From Arcanobacterium pluranimalium (GTDB taxonomy: Bacteria > Actinomycetota > Actinomycetes > Actinomycetales > Actinomycetaceae), in assembly GCF_016907845.1 (NCBI RefSeq), contig NZ_JAFBCS010000001.1:1984001-2048000 (forward strand): 64,000 nt of DNA, in the 5' to 3' direction. Made by a program: the position numbers and the translations under genes. The notes beneath the pieces are model-generated. The model had not been told where the DNA came from. It did no database searches and saw nothing but the letters and a program-made list of their open reading frames with translations. Positions 45,359 to 56,028 of the stretch are shown here, one piece after another (the stretch's first letter is position 1; every line of letters begins with the position of its first letter).

Positions 45359-46338
45359 CAGTTCTCCTCCCCTGACGACGCGTTGTGCTGTTCCTCAGCC
45401 GGTTTCGTTTCGAGCGATTCAGCCGAAGAACCTGCTTCGATTCCTTCATAACGCTTCAATACGGCGTCGTGATCAGGAGCAGCTTCTCCTGGCATTCCAG
45501 GCGTATGCGCCCGGCCAACCGCGCCGTAGGTGCTCGGACCCGATGGCAAATTGCCTTGCGTGATACGAGCAACAGTTTGCGGCGAAATCTCTGCAACACG
45601 ACGTTCCTGGCCGCGAATCTTGAGCACGCGGTTCACCGAATTCTCCAAAGGCTGGCCATAAGCAGTCAGCGATGGGTTCGTAGAGGAGTTCGACTCAGCA
45701 TAAACACCTGGGTTCGGCAGCTGGCCTGGATGAACGCCCGCTTCAACGAAGTCGCGCATCTTCTGATGAGCAAGTGCTTCTTGAGTTTGGCGCTCAGTAA
45801 CTCGATCACGATGGGTCAGCGTCATAGCGCCCAGAGCAGCGACAATAAGCAACGTGCCGGTGAGCTGAAGGGTGAGCACGTGGTTTGAGAAGATCAATCG
45901 TGCCACGCCAACTGGATTACCTTGCGCATTCGCAGCTTCGAGACCGAACGCGTCTGGCCACGTGGTCTTGAAAACGAGGGCGATCATAATGGCCAGCATG
46001 CCCAAGCTGCCTAAAAATGCAACTGGACGCTGTGCTTTGAGCGTCTCATGCCCCGAATCAGCCGAATCAACACCGATGAGCATGAGCACGAATAGGAACA
46101 TCATCAAGATCGCTCCGGTGTACACAACCACCTGAGCAACACCCATAAACGGCGCTTCAAGCATCGTGTAAAGGAATGCGAATCCGACCATCACAAAGAT
46201 CACGGAGATGACGGTGTAGACCGCCCTGCGTGTAATGAGCAATCCGAAGATTGCCACAATGACCATCGAAACCGCAAGCAGAGCGAAAAGAATCGTCTCT
46301 CCCATTGAAATTTCGAGCGTTTCAACTGACGGCATCAT
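45358..46338 (-). CDS. nuoJ: NADH-quinone oxidoreductase subunit J
   Basis: A 326-residue subunit. Residues 1-175 contain five membrane spans and the conserved [23 protein letters not shown] region. Beyond that is a long hydrophilic C-terminal tail of about 150 residues, rich in Gln, Pro, Gly and Glu, ending [14 protein letters not shown]. Extended NuoJ tails are frequent in actinobacteria, and their role is not known. The start overlaps the nuoI stop by 4 bp. Confidence 0.94.
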   Translation of the reverse strand: MMPSVETLEISMGETILFALLAVSMVIVAIFGLLITRRAVYTVISVIFVMVGFAFLYTMLEAPFMGVAQVVVYTGAILMMFLFVLMLIGVDSADSGHETLKAQRPVAFLGSLGMLAIMIALVFKTTWPDAFGLEAANAQGNPVGVARLIFSNHVLTLQLTGTLLIVAALGAMTLTHRDRVTERQTQEALAHQKMRDFVEAGVHPGQLPNPGVYAESNSSTNPSLTAYGQPLENSVNRVLKIRGQERRVAEISPQTVARITQGNLPSGPSTYGAVGRAHTPGMPGEAAPDHDAVLKRYEGIEAGSSAESLETKPAEEQHNASSGEEN

Positions 46339-47039
46339 TGAATATCTGCCCCCTCAAGTTCAGTTCCAGTCACGACGACGCTCGCGAGCGATTCGTCGTC
46401 AGGACGCACGGAACGCACCCATTCCACTTGTGTTTCGGTTGGGCCAGTAATGCGCCCTTTGTAATAATCGGCATCAGAGGTGCCCTGAACCATCGGATGT
46501 GGAGTATTGAGCATGCCTTGCGCGAGCGGAACCAGCAGATCTTGCTTTTCGTAGATCATGTCTTCGCGGTGCTGACCAGCAATTTCAAACTCAGTCGACA
46601 TCGTCAATGCGCGAGTCGGGCAGGCTTGAATGCAGTATCCGCAGAAAATACAACGCAAGTAGTTGATCTGGTAGACCCGACCATACCGCTCGCCAGGTGA
46701 ATACTGCTCTTGTGGCGTATTGGCTGCCGCTTCAACATAAATTGCATCTGCCGGGCAAGCCCATGCACACAATTCACAGCCAATGCACTTTTCGAGACCG
46801 TCTGCATAGCGGTTCAGGCGATGCAGGCCGTGATAGCGCGGACGCACCGGCACTTTGATGTATGGGTACTGCTCAGTAACCGTTGGCCGGAAAATCGTCG
46901 TGAAAGTGACGCCAAATCCGGCAATCGGAGCGAGTAGTTTGCCCAATGGCCCCTTCTTATTGGGACTGTAGAGAGCTTTGTCCGGCTGAGCGAACTCCGG
47001 CTGTTTTGCTGGCGTATTACTATTCATCTGCTCAGACAT
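46335..47039 (-). CDS. nuoI: NADH-quinone oxidoreductase subunit I (8Fe ferredoxin type)
   Basis: Peripheral-arm subunit carrying two [4Fe-4S] clusters (N6a and N6b). The cysteine motifs are [18 protein letters not shown] and [18 protein letters not shown]. The 234-residue protein has an N-terminal amphipathic segment ([20 protein letters not shown]) that anchors it to the membrane arm, and an extended acidic C-terminus. It overlaps nuoH by 8 bp. Confidence 0.96.
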   Translation of the reverse strand: MSEQMNSNTPAKQPEFAQPDKALYSPNKKGPLGKLLAPIAGFGVTFTTIFRPTVTEQYPYIKVPVRPRYHGLHRLNRYADGLEKCIGCELCAWACPADAIYVEAAANTPQEQYSPGERYGRVYQINYLRCIFCGYCIQACPTRALTMSTEFEIAGQHREDMIYEKQDLLVPLAQGMLNTPHPMVQGTSDADYYKGRITGPTETQVEWVRSVRPDDESLASVVVTGTELEGADIQ

Positions 47040-48369
47040 TCTCAGTCTCCTCAGTTTGGGATGGTGAAGGAACGTAAGCTACTTTCCGCTGTGCTCGGGG
47101 CGACGGCGGCAAATGCTGCCCTGGCAGCGGTGGAACTGGATAACCATTTTCGAAGCCGTCGAAGTCCTCGCGTTCGCGCGCAGCAATCAGCTCAGCTTGA
47201 GTTGGCTTGACCGAATCGTCTCCCAATGCCCAGATCAGCATGATCAGCGCAAAACCAGTGGAGAGGATGATCAACACATTCGTTACGTTGATCGGATAGA
47301 CCATATTGACGCCGATCACGATCATGACGATGCTCAACCAGATGAGCGCACTTGGAATGAGACCTTTCCAACCGAGCTTCATGAATTGGTCGTAGCGGAA
47401 ACGCAGCGCAGTACCGCGCACCCAAACGAACACACCCATGAATATCCAGACTTTGAAGATGAACCAAAGCATCGGAATCCAGCCGACGTTTGGATCGCCG
47501 CCCCACAGGCTGTAAATCCAGGTCACGATTGGACCAGCGCGCCAACCACCAAAGAAGAGCGTGGTTGCAAGCATGGAAAGATTGAGCATATTGATGTATT
47601 CGGAGAGGTAGTACCAGCCGAATTTCATCGAAGAATACTCAACGTGTGGGCCGGCCACGATTTCGCCTTCTGCTTCCGGAAGATCGAAAGGAAGTCGGTT
47701 GGCCTCACCAAACATCGTCACAAAGTAGACCAAGAAAGCAGGCGCCAAGATGAAAATATTCCACAGCGACTGCTGGCTCGAAATGATTCCTGATGTGGCC
47801 ATCGTTTGATTGACCACGAAAATGGTTACCAGAGAAAGACCTTGAGCCAATTCGTAGGAGATCATCTGAGTCGCGGAACGAACGGAGCCGTACAGCGGCA
47901 GCGTCGATTTCGCAGACCATCCACCGAGCACCAGACCGTATTCTCCAAGCGCGGCAACCGCGAGCACGAAGAGCATCGCTACTGGCGAATCAGCCAACTG
48001 CAACGGAGTTACGTGCCCAAACATCGAAACTGCCGGCCCCATTGGAATCACTGCCATGAGCGTAAATGCGCAGAGCGCAGAAACTGCAGGAGCAATGAAA
48101 TACACAACTTTATCAGCGCCCTTGAGGAAGAAATCTTCCTTGAAAAGGAGCTTAATTGCGTCTGGGAACGACTGCAGTAATCCGAATGGTCCCACAGTGT
48201 TTGGACCAAGACGGTTCTGCATGCGAGCAATGAGCCTGCGCTCAAACCACAGAGCGAAAATAACCGAGAAGATCAAGAAAACCACGATGAAGACGGCCTT
48301 AATGACCCAAATCCACCAAGTATCTTGTGAAAAATCGGCTACGGCTGGGCTTGCCATGAGGATATTCAC
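47032..48369 (-). CDS. nuoH: NADH-quinone oxidoreductase subunit H
   Basis: Membrane subunit that helps form the quinone-binding chamber. The 445-residue protein has about eight spans, the signature [20 protein letters not shown] and [18 protein letters not shown], and the acidic loop [19 protein letters not shown]. The C-terminal 60 residues after the last span are hydrophilic and proline-rich ([17 protein letters not shown]), as in other actinobacterial NuoH. The start overlaps the nuoG stop by 4 bp. Confidence 0.96.
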   Translation of the reverse strand: MNILMASPAVADFSQDTWWIWVIKAVFIVVFLIFSVIFALWFERRLIARMQNRLGPNTVGPFGLLQSFPDAIKLLFKEDFFLKGADKVVYFIAPAVSALCAFTLMAVIPMGPAVSMFGHVTPLQLADSPVAMLFVLAVAALGEYGLVLGGWSAKSTLPLYGSVRSATQMISYELAQGLSLVTIFVVNQTMATSGIISSQQSLWNIFILAPAFLVYFVTMFGEANRLPFDLPEAEGEIVAGPHVEYSSMKFGWYYLSEYINMLNLSMLATTLFFGGWRAGPIVTWIYSLWGGDPNVGWIPMLWFIFKVWIFMGVFVWVRGTALRFRYDQFMKLGWKGLIPSALIWLSIVMIVIGVNMVYPINVTNVLIILSTGFALIMLIWALGDDSVKPTQAELIAAREREDFDGFENGYPVPPLPGQHLPPSPRAQRKVAYVPSPSQTEETENV

Positions 48370-50927
48370 TCGGCCACCTCCGAATTAGCGATAGTTACTA
48401 CGTCGCCGTATCCACTACCTAAGTGAGAAAGGGAAAGTCCCTTCGCATTTTGAGGAAGCCATACGGTATTTTCAGGCATTGGCGCAATGGCAACATCGAA
48501 GGTCAATGTGCCGCTAGCTCCAGTTACGTTTACTTTCTTAGCAATTCCAGCGCGCTGTGCTGTGGATTGCGACATTACAGCAACAGGCTTGCGAGCGGTA
48601 TTGGCAAGGTGTGGTTCGAAGGACTGGAGGGCACCGCCGTCGAGCAGCTGCTTCCATGTGGAAAGGACGACGCCGGAGCCACCAGTAGCGGCCGGAACGT
48701 TCGGAACGTTGGCGCGCGTTCCATCCCACAGACGCAACTGAGCGTATTCATTGACGACCGCTTCAAGCGAGTCAAGACCGAGTTCAACACCCATTTCTGC
48801 AGCGAGATCGTTCAGTACGCGACGATCTGGCAACTGATTTGAGGTGAGCACCTGACCAAATGGTCGCATGCGCCCCTCCCAGTTCACGAAGCTGCCACCC
48901 TTTTCTACTGGTGGAGCTACCGGCAAGAGTACATCTGCAAACTCACCGATTTCGGTATCGCGCACCTCAAGCTGCACCACGAAAGCTTTATCGAGTGCAG
49001 AAGCTGCATGTGCAGGCAAATCATTGAGTTCTACACCAGCAATGAGCAGCGCATCAAGCTCTCCGTTGCGAGCTGCCTCAAGAATGGCATCCGTTCCGCG
49101 GCCAGGCGTTCCAGGAATACTCTCAACACCCCATGCTGCCGCGACGTCAATACGGGCAGCAGAATCGCTCACGAGGCGCCCACCTGGAAGAAGATTAGGC
49201 ATGGCACCGGCGTCTACCGCACCGCGATCACCTGCGCGACGTGGAATCCACGCAAGCTTTGCACCCGTACGCTGCGCCAATCGCACAGCTGCACTCAATG
49301 CTCCTGGTACGAGAGCTGCACGCTCGCCAACAAGAATCACGGCACCTGGCTTCGACAAATCCTCGTGCAATGCGCCAAGTGAATCGCCAGCTCCTGCCAC
49401 AATCGCATCGAGAGTCTGTGCTTCGCTTCCCGCAGCTGCCGGAATGAACCGAGCCAGCATCTTGGCAGTTCCACGGGTTTCGTAGGACGAAATAACGGAC
49501 ACAGACGTCGTCTTAGCCAAAGCGCCCTTGCGCAAGCGCAAGAAAAGCGTGCCACATTCATCTTCAGCTTCGAGGCCAACCGTGAGTACGTGAGCAGCCT
49601 TTTCGACTGCTTCATAGGTCACGCCAAGTCCGCGACCGGCGACGACGGCGGCAAGGAAGTCGTTTTCTTCCTCACTGACCACACGTGTGCGGAAATCAAT
49701 GTCGTTCGTATTGAGCACTACTCGTGCAAATTTCGAATAGGCATAAGCGTCTTCGATGGGCAAGCGGCCGCCAATCAGCACGCCAACTTTCTTACCCTGA
49801 AGACCTTGAGCAGCTGTTTCGATGGCATCAAACCAGGAAACATTGCCAACCCCTGCCACGCGCGGGAACTTGAGCCGATCTGCACCATTTTGCCAACGGA
49901 AAGCAAAACGATCTTTATCAGTGATCCACTCTTCGTTAACGTCCATATCCTCGCCTGCCAGTCGGCGTACAACCGTGCCACGGCGGTAGTCCACGCGGAT
50001 AGCAGATCCAGAAGCATCGTGCTCAGTTACCGACGGCACCGAAACGAGATCGAACGGACGTGCCCGGAAGCGGTAAGAAGCTGAGGTTAGCGCACCCACT
50101 GGGCAAATCTGAATCACATTTCCCGAGAAGTAGGAAGCAAAAGGACGTCCATTGACATCAGCTTCTGCCACACCGACTGGGCCAGCAGCAAAACCTGCCG
50201 CAATTCCTGCAGATCCTTGTGGTCCTGCGTACTCATTGGCAGTTCCGAAATCGTGGTGACCGTCGTCGCCAGCGAAATCGAGTACATTGCCATCAAAATT
50301 TCCAACCTGCGAGCCATGCATACCATGCATGCCATAACCAGGAGTTCCGCCACCGCGGCCTTGCAGCTGGATAAATGCATCTCCAGCGATCTGCGTTGAG
50401 AAGCGGGTGCAACGCTGGCACAGAATGCAGCGGTCGCGATCGAGAAGGATCTGCGAGGACACCGAAATCGGCTTCGGATACGTGCGCTTCACATCGATGA
50501 AACGCGACTTTGTGCGGCCATCGGTCATGGCTTGATTCTGTAGCGGACACTCACCGCCCTTATCACAAACAGGGCAGTCCATCGGGTGGTTGATGAGCAA
50601 GAATTCCATCACGCCACGCTGTGCCTTATCGGCAACCTCCGAGCTCTTGGCGCTGTAGACCTCCATATTTGGAGAAACAGTAACTGCGCAGGCAGGCTGA
50701 GGTTTTGGCATCTTGCGAACCACGCCTTCACGATCCGGCGTTGCCACCTCCACCAAGCATTGCCGGCAAGCTGCAGCAGGTGCAAGCAGCGGATGGTCAC
50801 AGAAACGCGGAATATGCACGCCTACTTGCTCAGCGGCGCGTATGATCAAAGTTCCTTGTGGAACCGAAACATCCTTGCCGTCGATCTTCAGCGAAACCAT
50901 ATCTACCTGAGTTTCAGTCGTTGTCAT
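48366..50927 (-). CDS. nuoG: NADH-quinone oxidoreductase subunit G with unusual insertion
   Basis: The large iron-sulfur subunit, 853 residues. Cysteine motifs for N1b (RFCDHPLL, CRQCLVEV), the His/Cys N5 motif (HPMDCPVCDKGGECPLQ) and N4 (DRCILCQRCTRF ... QICPVGAL) are all present, followed by the molybdopterin-oxidoreductase-like domain. Between CTRFSTQIAGDAFIQLQGRG and FASYFSGN there is a Gly/His/Met/Asp-rich stretch of about 65 residues (about 190-255) that contains YGMHGMHGSQ and GDDGHHDFG. Relatives I recall have a much shorter linker here. Coupled to nuoF and nuoH by 4-bp overlaps. Confidence 0.95.
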   Translation of the reverse strand: MTTTETQVDMVSLKIDGKDVSVPQGTLIIRAAEQVGVHIPRFCDHPLLAPAAACRQCLVEVATPDREGVVRKMPKPQPACAVTVSPNMEVYSAKSSEVADKAQRGVMEFLLINHPMDCPVCDKGGECPLQNQAMTDGRTKSRFIDVKRTYPKPISVSSQILLDRDRCILCQRCTRFSTQIAGDAFIQLQGRGGGTPGYGMHGMHGSQVGNFDGNVLDFAGDDGHHDFGTANEYAGPQGSAGIAAGFAAGPVGVAEADVNGRPFASYFSGNVIQICPVGALTSASYRFRARPFDLVSVPSVTEHDASGSAIRVDYRRGTVVRRLAGEDMDVNEEWITDKDRFAFRWQNGADRLKFPRVAGVGNVSWFDAIETAAQGLQGKKVGVLIGGRLPIEDAYAYSKFARVVLNTNDIDFRTRVVSEEENDFLAAVVAGRGLGVTYEAVEKAAHVLTVGLEAEDECGTLFLRLRKGALAKTTSVSVISSYETRGTAKMLARFIPAAAGSEAQTLDAIVAGAGDSLGALHEDLSKPGAVILVGERAALVPGALSAAVRLAQRTGAKLAWIPRRAGDRGAVDAGAMPNLLPGGRLVSDSAARIDVAAAWGVESIPGTPGRGTDAILEAARNGELDALLIAGVELNDLPAHAASALDKAFVVQLEVRDTEIGEFADVLLPVAPPVEKGGSFVNWEGRMRPFGQVLTSNQLPDRRVLNDLAAEMGVELGLDSLEAVVNEYAQLRLWDGTRANVPNVPAATGGSGVVLSTWKQLLDGGALQSFEPHLANTARKPVAVMSQSTAQRAGIAKKVNVTGASGTLTFDVAIAPMPENTVWLPQNAKGLSLSHLGSGYGDVVTIANSEVAE

Positions 50928-52267
50928 TTAGCACCTACTTCACTGAACAGAGCAGACTTAGCAATTGGGTAAAGCTCTGAGCACGGCGTATGGTATCCCT
51001 GCTCGAATTCGTCCCGGAAAAGGTCAATTGCAGACTTGATCGGGGTTGCAGCTGCGTCACCGAGTGCACAGAACGAACGCCCCTGGATATTATTGGCAAT
51101 TTCGTAGAGCAGATCGACGTCACCCTCTTTGCCCTGACCAGCTTCAAGTCGGTGCATAATCTGGCGCATCCAGAACGTACCCTCGCGGCACGGAGTGCAC
51201 TTTCCACACGATTCGTGCTGGTAGAAGTCCGTCCAACGGGAGACGACGCGTACCACGGATACCGTTTCGTCGAAAATCTGAATCGCACGAGTTGCGAGCA
51301 TCGAACCCGCTTCAACGACTTCCTCATATCCAAGCGGCACATCGAGGTGATCGGCGGTGAAGAGTGGAGCCGACGATCCTCCCACAGCGAAGAATTTCAG
51401 TTCGTGCCCCTCGCGAATCCCGCCTGCGAGCTCAAGCAACTCACGCATGGTAATTCCGAATGGCGCTTCAAACTGCCCTGGATTCTTCACATGCCCAGAG
51501 ATGGAGAAAATGCCGTGACCTCGCGAATTCTTGGTGTCAGCACCCATCGCAGTAAACCACTCAACACCGTGGTTGATGATTCCTGGCACCGATGCAATCG
51601 ATTCAACGTTGTTGACCACTGTTGGGCGAGCGTAAAGACCAGCCACTGCTGGGAATGGCGGCTTGAGTCGCGGCTGACCGCGGAAGCCCTCCAAGGAATC
51701 GAGCAAAGCTGTTTCTTCACCACAGATATAAGCTCCGGCTCCAGCGTGAACGGTGATATCGAGATCGTAATCGCCATTGGGACCAAGTCCCTTACCAAGA
51801 ATTCCAGCTTCCCGCGCCTCGCGCACCGCAGCGAGCAGACGACGATACACGTGCACTACTTCACCACGAAGGTAGATGAATCCGTGATGACCACCAATAG
51901 CCATCATACAAATTGCCATACCCTCAATGAGCAGATGCGGGTTAGCCATCAGGAACGGGATGTCCTTACAGGTACCAGGCTCAGACTCATCGGCATTGAC
52001 CACGAGGTAGCGTGGGCCACCGTCAGGTGCTGGAAGGAACGACCACTTCAAACCGGTTGGGAAGCCAGCACCACCGCGTCCACGCAAACCCGATTCCTTG
52101 ATCAGATTGGTGATTGCTGATTCATCCTGGGCTTTCATCTGCCAAGCTTTATTAATGGCCTGGTAGCCACCATTTGCTCGGTACGTTTCTAAAGTCCATG
52201 AGCGCTGCTTATCCCATGCATCAGTGAGCACTGGCGTGAGCATGCTTGGTGCAGAGTATGCGGTCAC
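50924..52267 (-). CDS. nuoF: NADH-quinone oxidoreductase subunit F
   Basis: The NADH-binding subunit carrying FMN and the N3 [4Fe-4S] cluster. The 447-residue protein has the nucleotide-binding GLRGRGGAGFPTGLKW, the FMN-region CGEETALLDSLEGFRGQPR, and the cluster motif SCGKCTPCREGT with the distal cysteine in FCALGDAAATP. The ends overlap nuoE and nuoG by 4 bp. Confidence 0.97.
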   Translation of the reverse strand: MTAYSAPSMLTPVLTDAWDKQRSWTLETYRANGGYQAINKAWQMKAQDESAITNLIKESGLRGRGGAGFPTGLKWSFLPAPDGGPRYLVVNADESEPGTCKDIPFLMANPHLLIEGMAICMMAIGGHHGFIYLRGEVVHVYRRLLAAVREAREAGILGKGLGPNGDYDLDITVHAGAGAYICGEETALLDSLEGFRGQPRLKPPFPAVAGLYARPTVVNNVESIASVPGIINHGVEWFTAMGADTKNSRGHGIFSISGHVKNPGQFEAPFGITMRELLELAGGIREGHELKFFAVGGSSAPLFTADHLDVPLGYEEVVEAGSMLATRAIQIFDETVSVVRVVSRWTDFYQHESCGKCTPCREGTFWMRQIMHRLEAGQGKEGDVDLLYEIANNIQGRSFCALGDAAATPIKSAIDLFRDEFEQGYHTPCSELYPIAKSALFSEVGAK

Positions 52268-52944
52268 TTGCTTTCCTCTCCACTAGGCTGCGGAACAGTC
52301 CAATTATTTTCACGAGCGATCTTCAATCCGCGCAACGAAGCCTTGCCAGCGGCAGGACCTTCATCGACTCGGCCGTCTTCAAAACCAGCGAGTACGCGCG
52401 AAATTTCCTTAAACGTGGCGACCTTATCGGCACCGCGCGTCGGGTGAATATCCTTGCCGGCGCGAATATCATCAACAATTTCTTTGGCTGACTGTGGCGT
52501 CTGGTTATCAAAAAACTCCCAGTTAACCATGACGACGGGCGCATAGTCGCATCCAGCATTACATTCGAGCTGCTCAAGAGTGATTTTTCCATCTTGCGTG
52601 GTTTCATCGTGTCCAACGCCAAGGTAATCACTGAGCTCTTCCCAGATGATGTCACCACCCATAACCGCACACAGGGCGTTCGTACAAACACCAACGTTGT
52701 ACTCACCGTTTGGATGACGACGGTACTGGGAGTAGAACGTTGCAACAGCCGAAACCTGGGCACGGGAAAGTCCGAGAATATCTGCGACTAATACGATTCC
52801 GCGCGGCGAGCAAAAGCCGTCCTCTGACTGGATAAGGTGGAGCAACGGCATAATAGCCGAACGAGACTGCGGATAACGCGCAACGATTTTCGCGGCGTCG
52901 TCGCGCAAACGAGCCTCAACTTCGGGGGTATATTTCTCGGTCAT
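52264..52944 (-). CDS. nuoE: NADH-quinone oxidoreductase subunit E
   Basis: A thioredoxin-like [2Fe-2S] protein (N1a) that supports electron entry. The 226-residue protein has the cluster ligands in VCTNALCAVMGG and LECNAGCDYAPVV. A C-terminal extension of about 50 residues beyond the fold (ending VPQPSGEESK) is typical of actinobacteria. Start and stop overlap nuoD and nuoF. Confidence 0.96.
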   Translation of the reverse strand: MTEKYTPEVEARLRDDAAKIVARYPQSRSAIMPLLHLIQSEDGFCSPRGIVLVADILGLSRAQVSAVATFYSQYRRHPNGEYNVGVCTNALCAVMGGDIIWEELSDYLGVGHDETTQDGKITLEQLECNAGCDYAPVVMVNWEFFDNQTPQSAKEIVDDIRAGKDIHPTRGADKVATFKEISRVLAGFEDGRVDEGPAAGKASLRGLKIARENNWTVPQPSGEESK

Positions 52945-54290
52945 TAGCGGTCCACTCCTCCCATAACAGGATCGATCATTGCGAGGGCGACGATCGTATC
53001 AGCAAGCATGCCACCTTCGGCCATCACGCCAAGCGATTGCAAGTTATTGAATCCGGCATCGCGGAAATGCGCACGGTATGGGCGAGTTCCGCCGTCGGAA
53101 ACCAAATGCACACCCATAACGCCCTTTGGATGCTCGATGAGCTGGAATACTTGCCCTGCTGGCACGCGGAAGCCTTCAGTTACCAGCTTGAAGTGGTGAA
53201 TGAGGGATTCCATTGATTCGGTCATGATCTCCTGCACGTGCTGCGGAGTTTGGCCCTGACCATCAGATTGAATCGAGAGTCGAGCCGGCCATGCGATCTT
53301 CTTATCCTCAATCATCACAGGCTGACCAGCAGTTTTTTCGAGCTGATCCAGAACCTGGTAGATGATCCGCAGCGACTGGTAGCACTCTTCAAAACGAACC
53401 TGAACACGGTTGTATGCGTCGGCCTTATCAGCAACTGGCACATCGAACTCGTACTTTTCGTATCCGCAGTATGGCTGCGTTTTACGCAAATCCCAAGGCA
53501 CGCCAGCAGCGCGAACGGATGGACCAGTCATTGATAGCGCCATCAGCGAGGACAGCGGCGAAACTGCCACGTCCACGTGACGCATCTTGAAAATCGGATT
53601 TGCCATCGTGAGATCTTGCATTTCAGAGATCGTCAGGCGAATCTTTGGAAGCAATTCGCGGATGTAATCAATGCCGCCCTCTGGGAGATCCTCAAGCACA
53701 CCACCTGGGCGAATGAACTCGTGATTCATACGCAAACCGGTGATGTCTTCCATAATGCGCAAGATGTCCTCACGCCCGCGGAAGCCCAGCGTAAGCATGG
53801 TGGTTGCACCGAGTTCGTTACCACCTGAGCCTATAGCAACGAGGTGGGAGTTAATGCGACCCAATTCCATGAGCAGCACGCGAATTGCGCTAGCACGCTC
53901 CGGAATCTGATCAGTTACACCCAAGAGCTTCTCCACTGCCAAGCAGTAGGCGACTTCTTGGAAAATTGGAGCCACATAATCCATACGAGTACAAAATGCC
54001 ACGCCCTGAGTCCAGGTGCGGTATTCCATATTCTTCTCGATACCGGTGTGCAAGAATCCAGTAGCAGCACGGATTTCCTTAACGTTCTCGCCGTCCATTT
54101 CAAATTGGCAGCGCAACACGCCATGAGTAGCTGGATGAACCGGACCGAGGTTGATTACGATGTGCTCTTCGCCCAGCTCTTCAGCTTGCCGAGCAATTGA
54201 AGCCCAGTCTCCACCGACGGCGTCAAATGAGGTGTACTTGGCCGCTTCTTCTTCGTTAAGCGGCTTGGTTGCACGAGGTGATTGAGTCAT
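52944..54290 (-). CDS. nuoD: NADH-quinone oxidoreductase subunit D
   Basis: The 49-kDa-type subunit that forms the quinone site with NuoB. The 448-residue protein includes NLGPVHPATHGVLRCQFEMD, with the quinone-site histidine in HPATHG, then GFLHTGIEKNMEYRTW and the C-terminal DPVMGGVDR. The start overlaps the nuoC stop by one base. Confidence 0.97.
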   Translation of the reverse strand: MTQSPRATKPLNEEEAAKYTSFDAVGGDWASIARQAEELGEEHIVINLGPVHPATHGVLRCQFEMDGENVKEIRAATGFLHTGIEKNMEYRTWTQGVAFCTRMDYVAPIFQEVAYCLAVEKLLGVTDQIPERASAIRVLLMELGRINSHLVAIGSGGNELGATTMLTLGFRGREDILRIMEDITGLRMNHEFIRPGGVLEDLPEGGIDYIRELLPKIRLTISEMQDLTMANPIFKMRHVDVAVSPLSSLMALSMTGPSVRAAGVPWDLRKTQPYCGYEKYEFDVPVADKADAYNRVQVRFEECYQSLRIIYQVLDQLEKTAGQPVMIEDKKIAWPARLSIQSDGQGQTPQHVQEIMTESMESLIHHFKLVTEGFRVPAGQVFQLIEHPKGVMGVHLVSDGGTRPYRAHFRDAGFNNLQSLGVMAEGGMLADTIVALAMIDPVMGGVDR

Positions 54291-55006
54291 CAGTTGTACT
54301 CCCTCCGAGTGTCCGGTGGTGGAATGACGGCGCCCTTGTATTCAACAGGAATTCCGCCCAATGGATAGTCCTTGCGTTGTGGGTGGCCTACCCAATCATC
54401 TGGCATTGCCGAACGCGCCAGACCGGGATGCCCGTCGAAGATGATTCCCATAAGGTCGAATGCCTCTCGCTCCGGCCAATCGTCACCTGGGTAAACCGGA
54501 ACGATTGATGGCATGTGCGGATCTGCCTCAGGAGCCGTCACTTCCAAAGCGATCATGCGATTGTGCGTGATCGAGAAGAATGGGAAATAACCGTGCAGTT
54601 CACGCCCTTTGTCCTGGGGGTAGTGCACAGCAGATACGCCGAGCGTCATTTCAAAGCGCAAATCTTGATCGTCACGCAGGTAGCGTGCTACGTCGAGGAG
54701 ACGCTCACGCTTGATGAAGATAACGAGCTGCCCGTGTTCAACAACGACCTTTTCGATCACATCGGTTTCGTCGTAGCCATCAGCTTTCGCAAGCTCAATG
54801 ATGATGTCGACGACGGCGTCAAACCAACCGCCGTAAGGTCGCGTTGCTGGCTGTGAAATTGCGATAACTTCGCGCTGACCGGAGAATCCAGTGGTGTCGC
54901 CTGAACCCTTGACGCCCCACATTCCACTTCGTTCAGTGAGGAACTCAGCCCCGACTGATTGAGCATCAGCCGAAGGTACTACAGCGCTGTCCATATTTTC
55001 GGTCAT
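54290..55006 (-). CDS. nuoC: NADH-quinone oxidoreductase subunit C
   Basis: The 30-kDa-type peripheral-arm subunit, 238 residues. The conserved region [20 protein letters not shown] and the C-terminal [20 protein letters not shown], followed by [20 protein letters not shown], identify it. The N-terminal 60 residues are variable. It overlaps nuoB by 4 bp and nuoD by 1 bp. Confidence 0.96.
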   Translation of the reverse strand: MTENMDSAVVPSADAQSVGAEFLTERSGMWGVKGSGDTTGFSGQREVIAISQPATRPYGGWFDAVVDIIIELAKADGYDETDVIEKVVVEHGQLVIFIKRERLLDVARYLRDDQDLRFEMTLGVSAVHYPQDKGRELHGYFPFFSITHNRMIALEVTAPEADPHMPSIVPVYPGDDWPEREAFDLMGIIFDGHPGLARSAMPDDWVGHPQRKDYPLGGIPVEYKGAVIPPPDTRREYN

Positions 55007-55560
55007 GCCAAGAGTCCCTTCTTCAATTCGACTGGCTCTGCTTTCAAAGCAGCTTCCTCAGCAGCCCTGCACATGTCGATACGGTCTTGGCCAATCGGAG
55101 CCTTTTCCATCAGCTGATTACGCAGTTCAAACACAGCATTAATGAGCATGTCTGGGCGCGGCGGGCAACCAGGCAGATAAATATCTACTGGAACGATGTG
55201 ATCGATTCCCTGCACGAGAGCGTAGTTGTTGAACATACCGCCAGACGATGCACATGCACCCATAGAAATGACCCACTTAGGTTCCATGAGCTCGTCGTAA
55301 ATATTGCGCACGACTGGTGCCATCTTGTGGCTCACACGCCCTGAGACGATCATGACGTCCGCGTGGCGCGGAGAAGCACGGAAAACTTCCATACCGATTC
55401 GCGATGCGTCATAGCGAACGGCACCGAATGCCATCATCTCAATTGCGCAGCAAGCAAGACCCATTGTAACCGGCCACGGTGAGCGAGCACGCGCCCAACC
55501 GAGCACGGCTTCCATAGTGGTCAGGCCGATCCCTTGTGGAATCTTTTCTTCCAAACCCAT
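55003..55560 (-). CDS. nuoB: NADH-quinone oxidoreductase subunit B
   Basis: Carries cluster N2 next to the quinone site. The 185-residue protein has the tandem cysteines in [13 protein letters not shown] and the further ligands in [13 protein letters not shown] and YLPGCPPRP. Located 2 bp after nuoA, with the following nuoC overlapping by 4 bp. Confidence 0.97.
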   Translation of the reverse strand: MGLEEKIPQGIGLTTMEAVLGWARARSPWPVTMGLACCAIEMMAFGAVRYDASRIGMEVFRASPRHADVMIVSGRVSHKMAPVVRNIYDELMEPKWVISMGACASSGGMFNNYALVQGIDHIVPVDIYLPGCPPRPDMLINAVFELRNQLMEKAPIGQDRIDMCRAAEEAALKAEPVELKKGLLA

Positions 55561-55562
55561 AC

Positions 55563-55925
55563 TTATTCACTCCATTCCAAACCGCCACGGCGCCATTCAT
55601 AGATGAAAGGAACCGTGATCAGGAATACAAATGATGCCATAGCAATGAGACCAAAGAGCCCAAGTTCCTCGTGGCTGACCGCCCATGGATAGAGGAATAC
55701 CACCTCAATATCGAAGATGATAAAGGTCATCGCCGTGAGGAAGTATTTGATGGGGAAACGTCCTGCCGATCCTGCATTTGGCGTAGCTTCAACGCCACAT
55801 TCGTAGTTGAGGACCTTGACGCGGTTATACTTCTTTGGACCTAAAATTGCGCTAGCTGCGAGACCGCCAAAAGCGATCACTGCCGACGCAATAATCATCA
55901 CTAAAAGTGGAACATAGGGGTTCAT
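55563..55925 (-). CDS. nuoA: NADH-quinone oxidoreductase subunit A
   Basis: A 120-residue membrane subunit with three spans and the conserved [20 protein letters not shown] loop and EVVFLYPWA segment. The ATG at 55925 has a strong GTGGAGG upstream and is the first gene of the operon nuoABCDEFGHIJKLMN plus polyprenyl synthase. Two short inverted repeats lie in its leader. Confidence 0.96.
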   Translation of the reverse strand: MNPYVPLLVMIIASAVIAFGGLAASAILGPKKYNRVKVLNYECGVEATPNAGSAGRFPIKYFLTAMTFIIFDIEVVFLYPWAVSHEELGLFGLIAMASFVFLITVPFIYEWRRGGLEWSE

Positions 55926-55955
55926 TTAGCCTCCACTTGCCTATTGTTCAAACAA

Positions 55956-56004
55956 CGCACATCCGTGCGCATTAGACCACCTCTAAGCGTATCGCTTTGG
56001 GTGG
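55956..56004. promoter_or_regulatory. Inverted repeats in the nuo operon leader
   Basis: CGCAC-ATCC-GTGCG (55956-55969) and a compound dyad CCACC...AAGCG-TAT-CGCTT...GGTGG (55977-56004) lie between the geranylgeranyl-reductase stop and nuoA. They may be regulator sites or leader hairpins of the nuo operon; no -10/-35 pair is convincing. Confidence 0.35.
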
Positions 56005-56028
56005 AAAAATTCTGAATAACTACACAAA

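Noticed and set aside
50990-52120. 376-codon plus-strand open frame
   Set aside because: It is fully antisense to nuoF, whose motifs and operon overlaps are unambiguous; the translation shows no recognisable domain.
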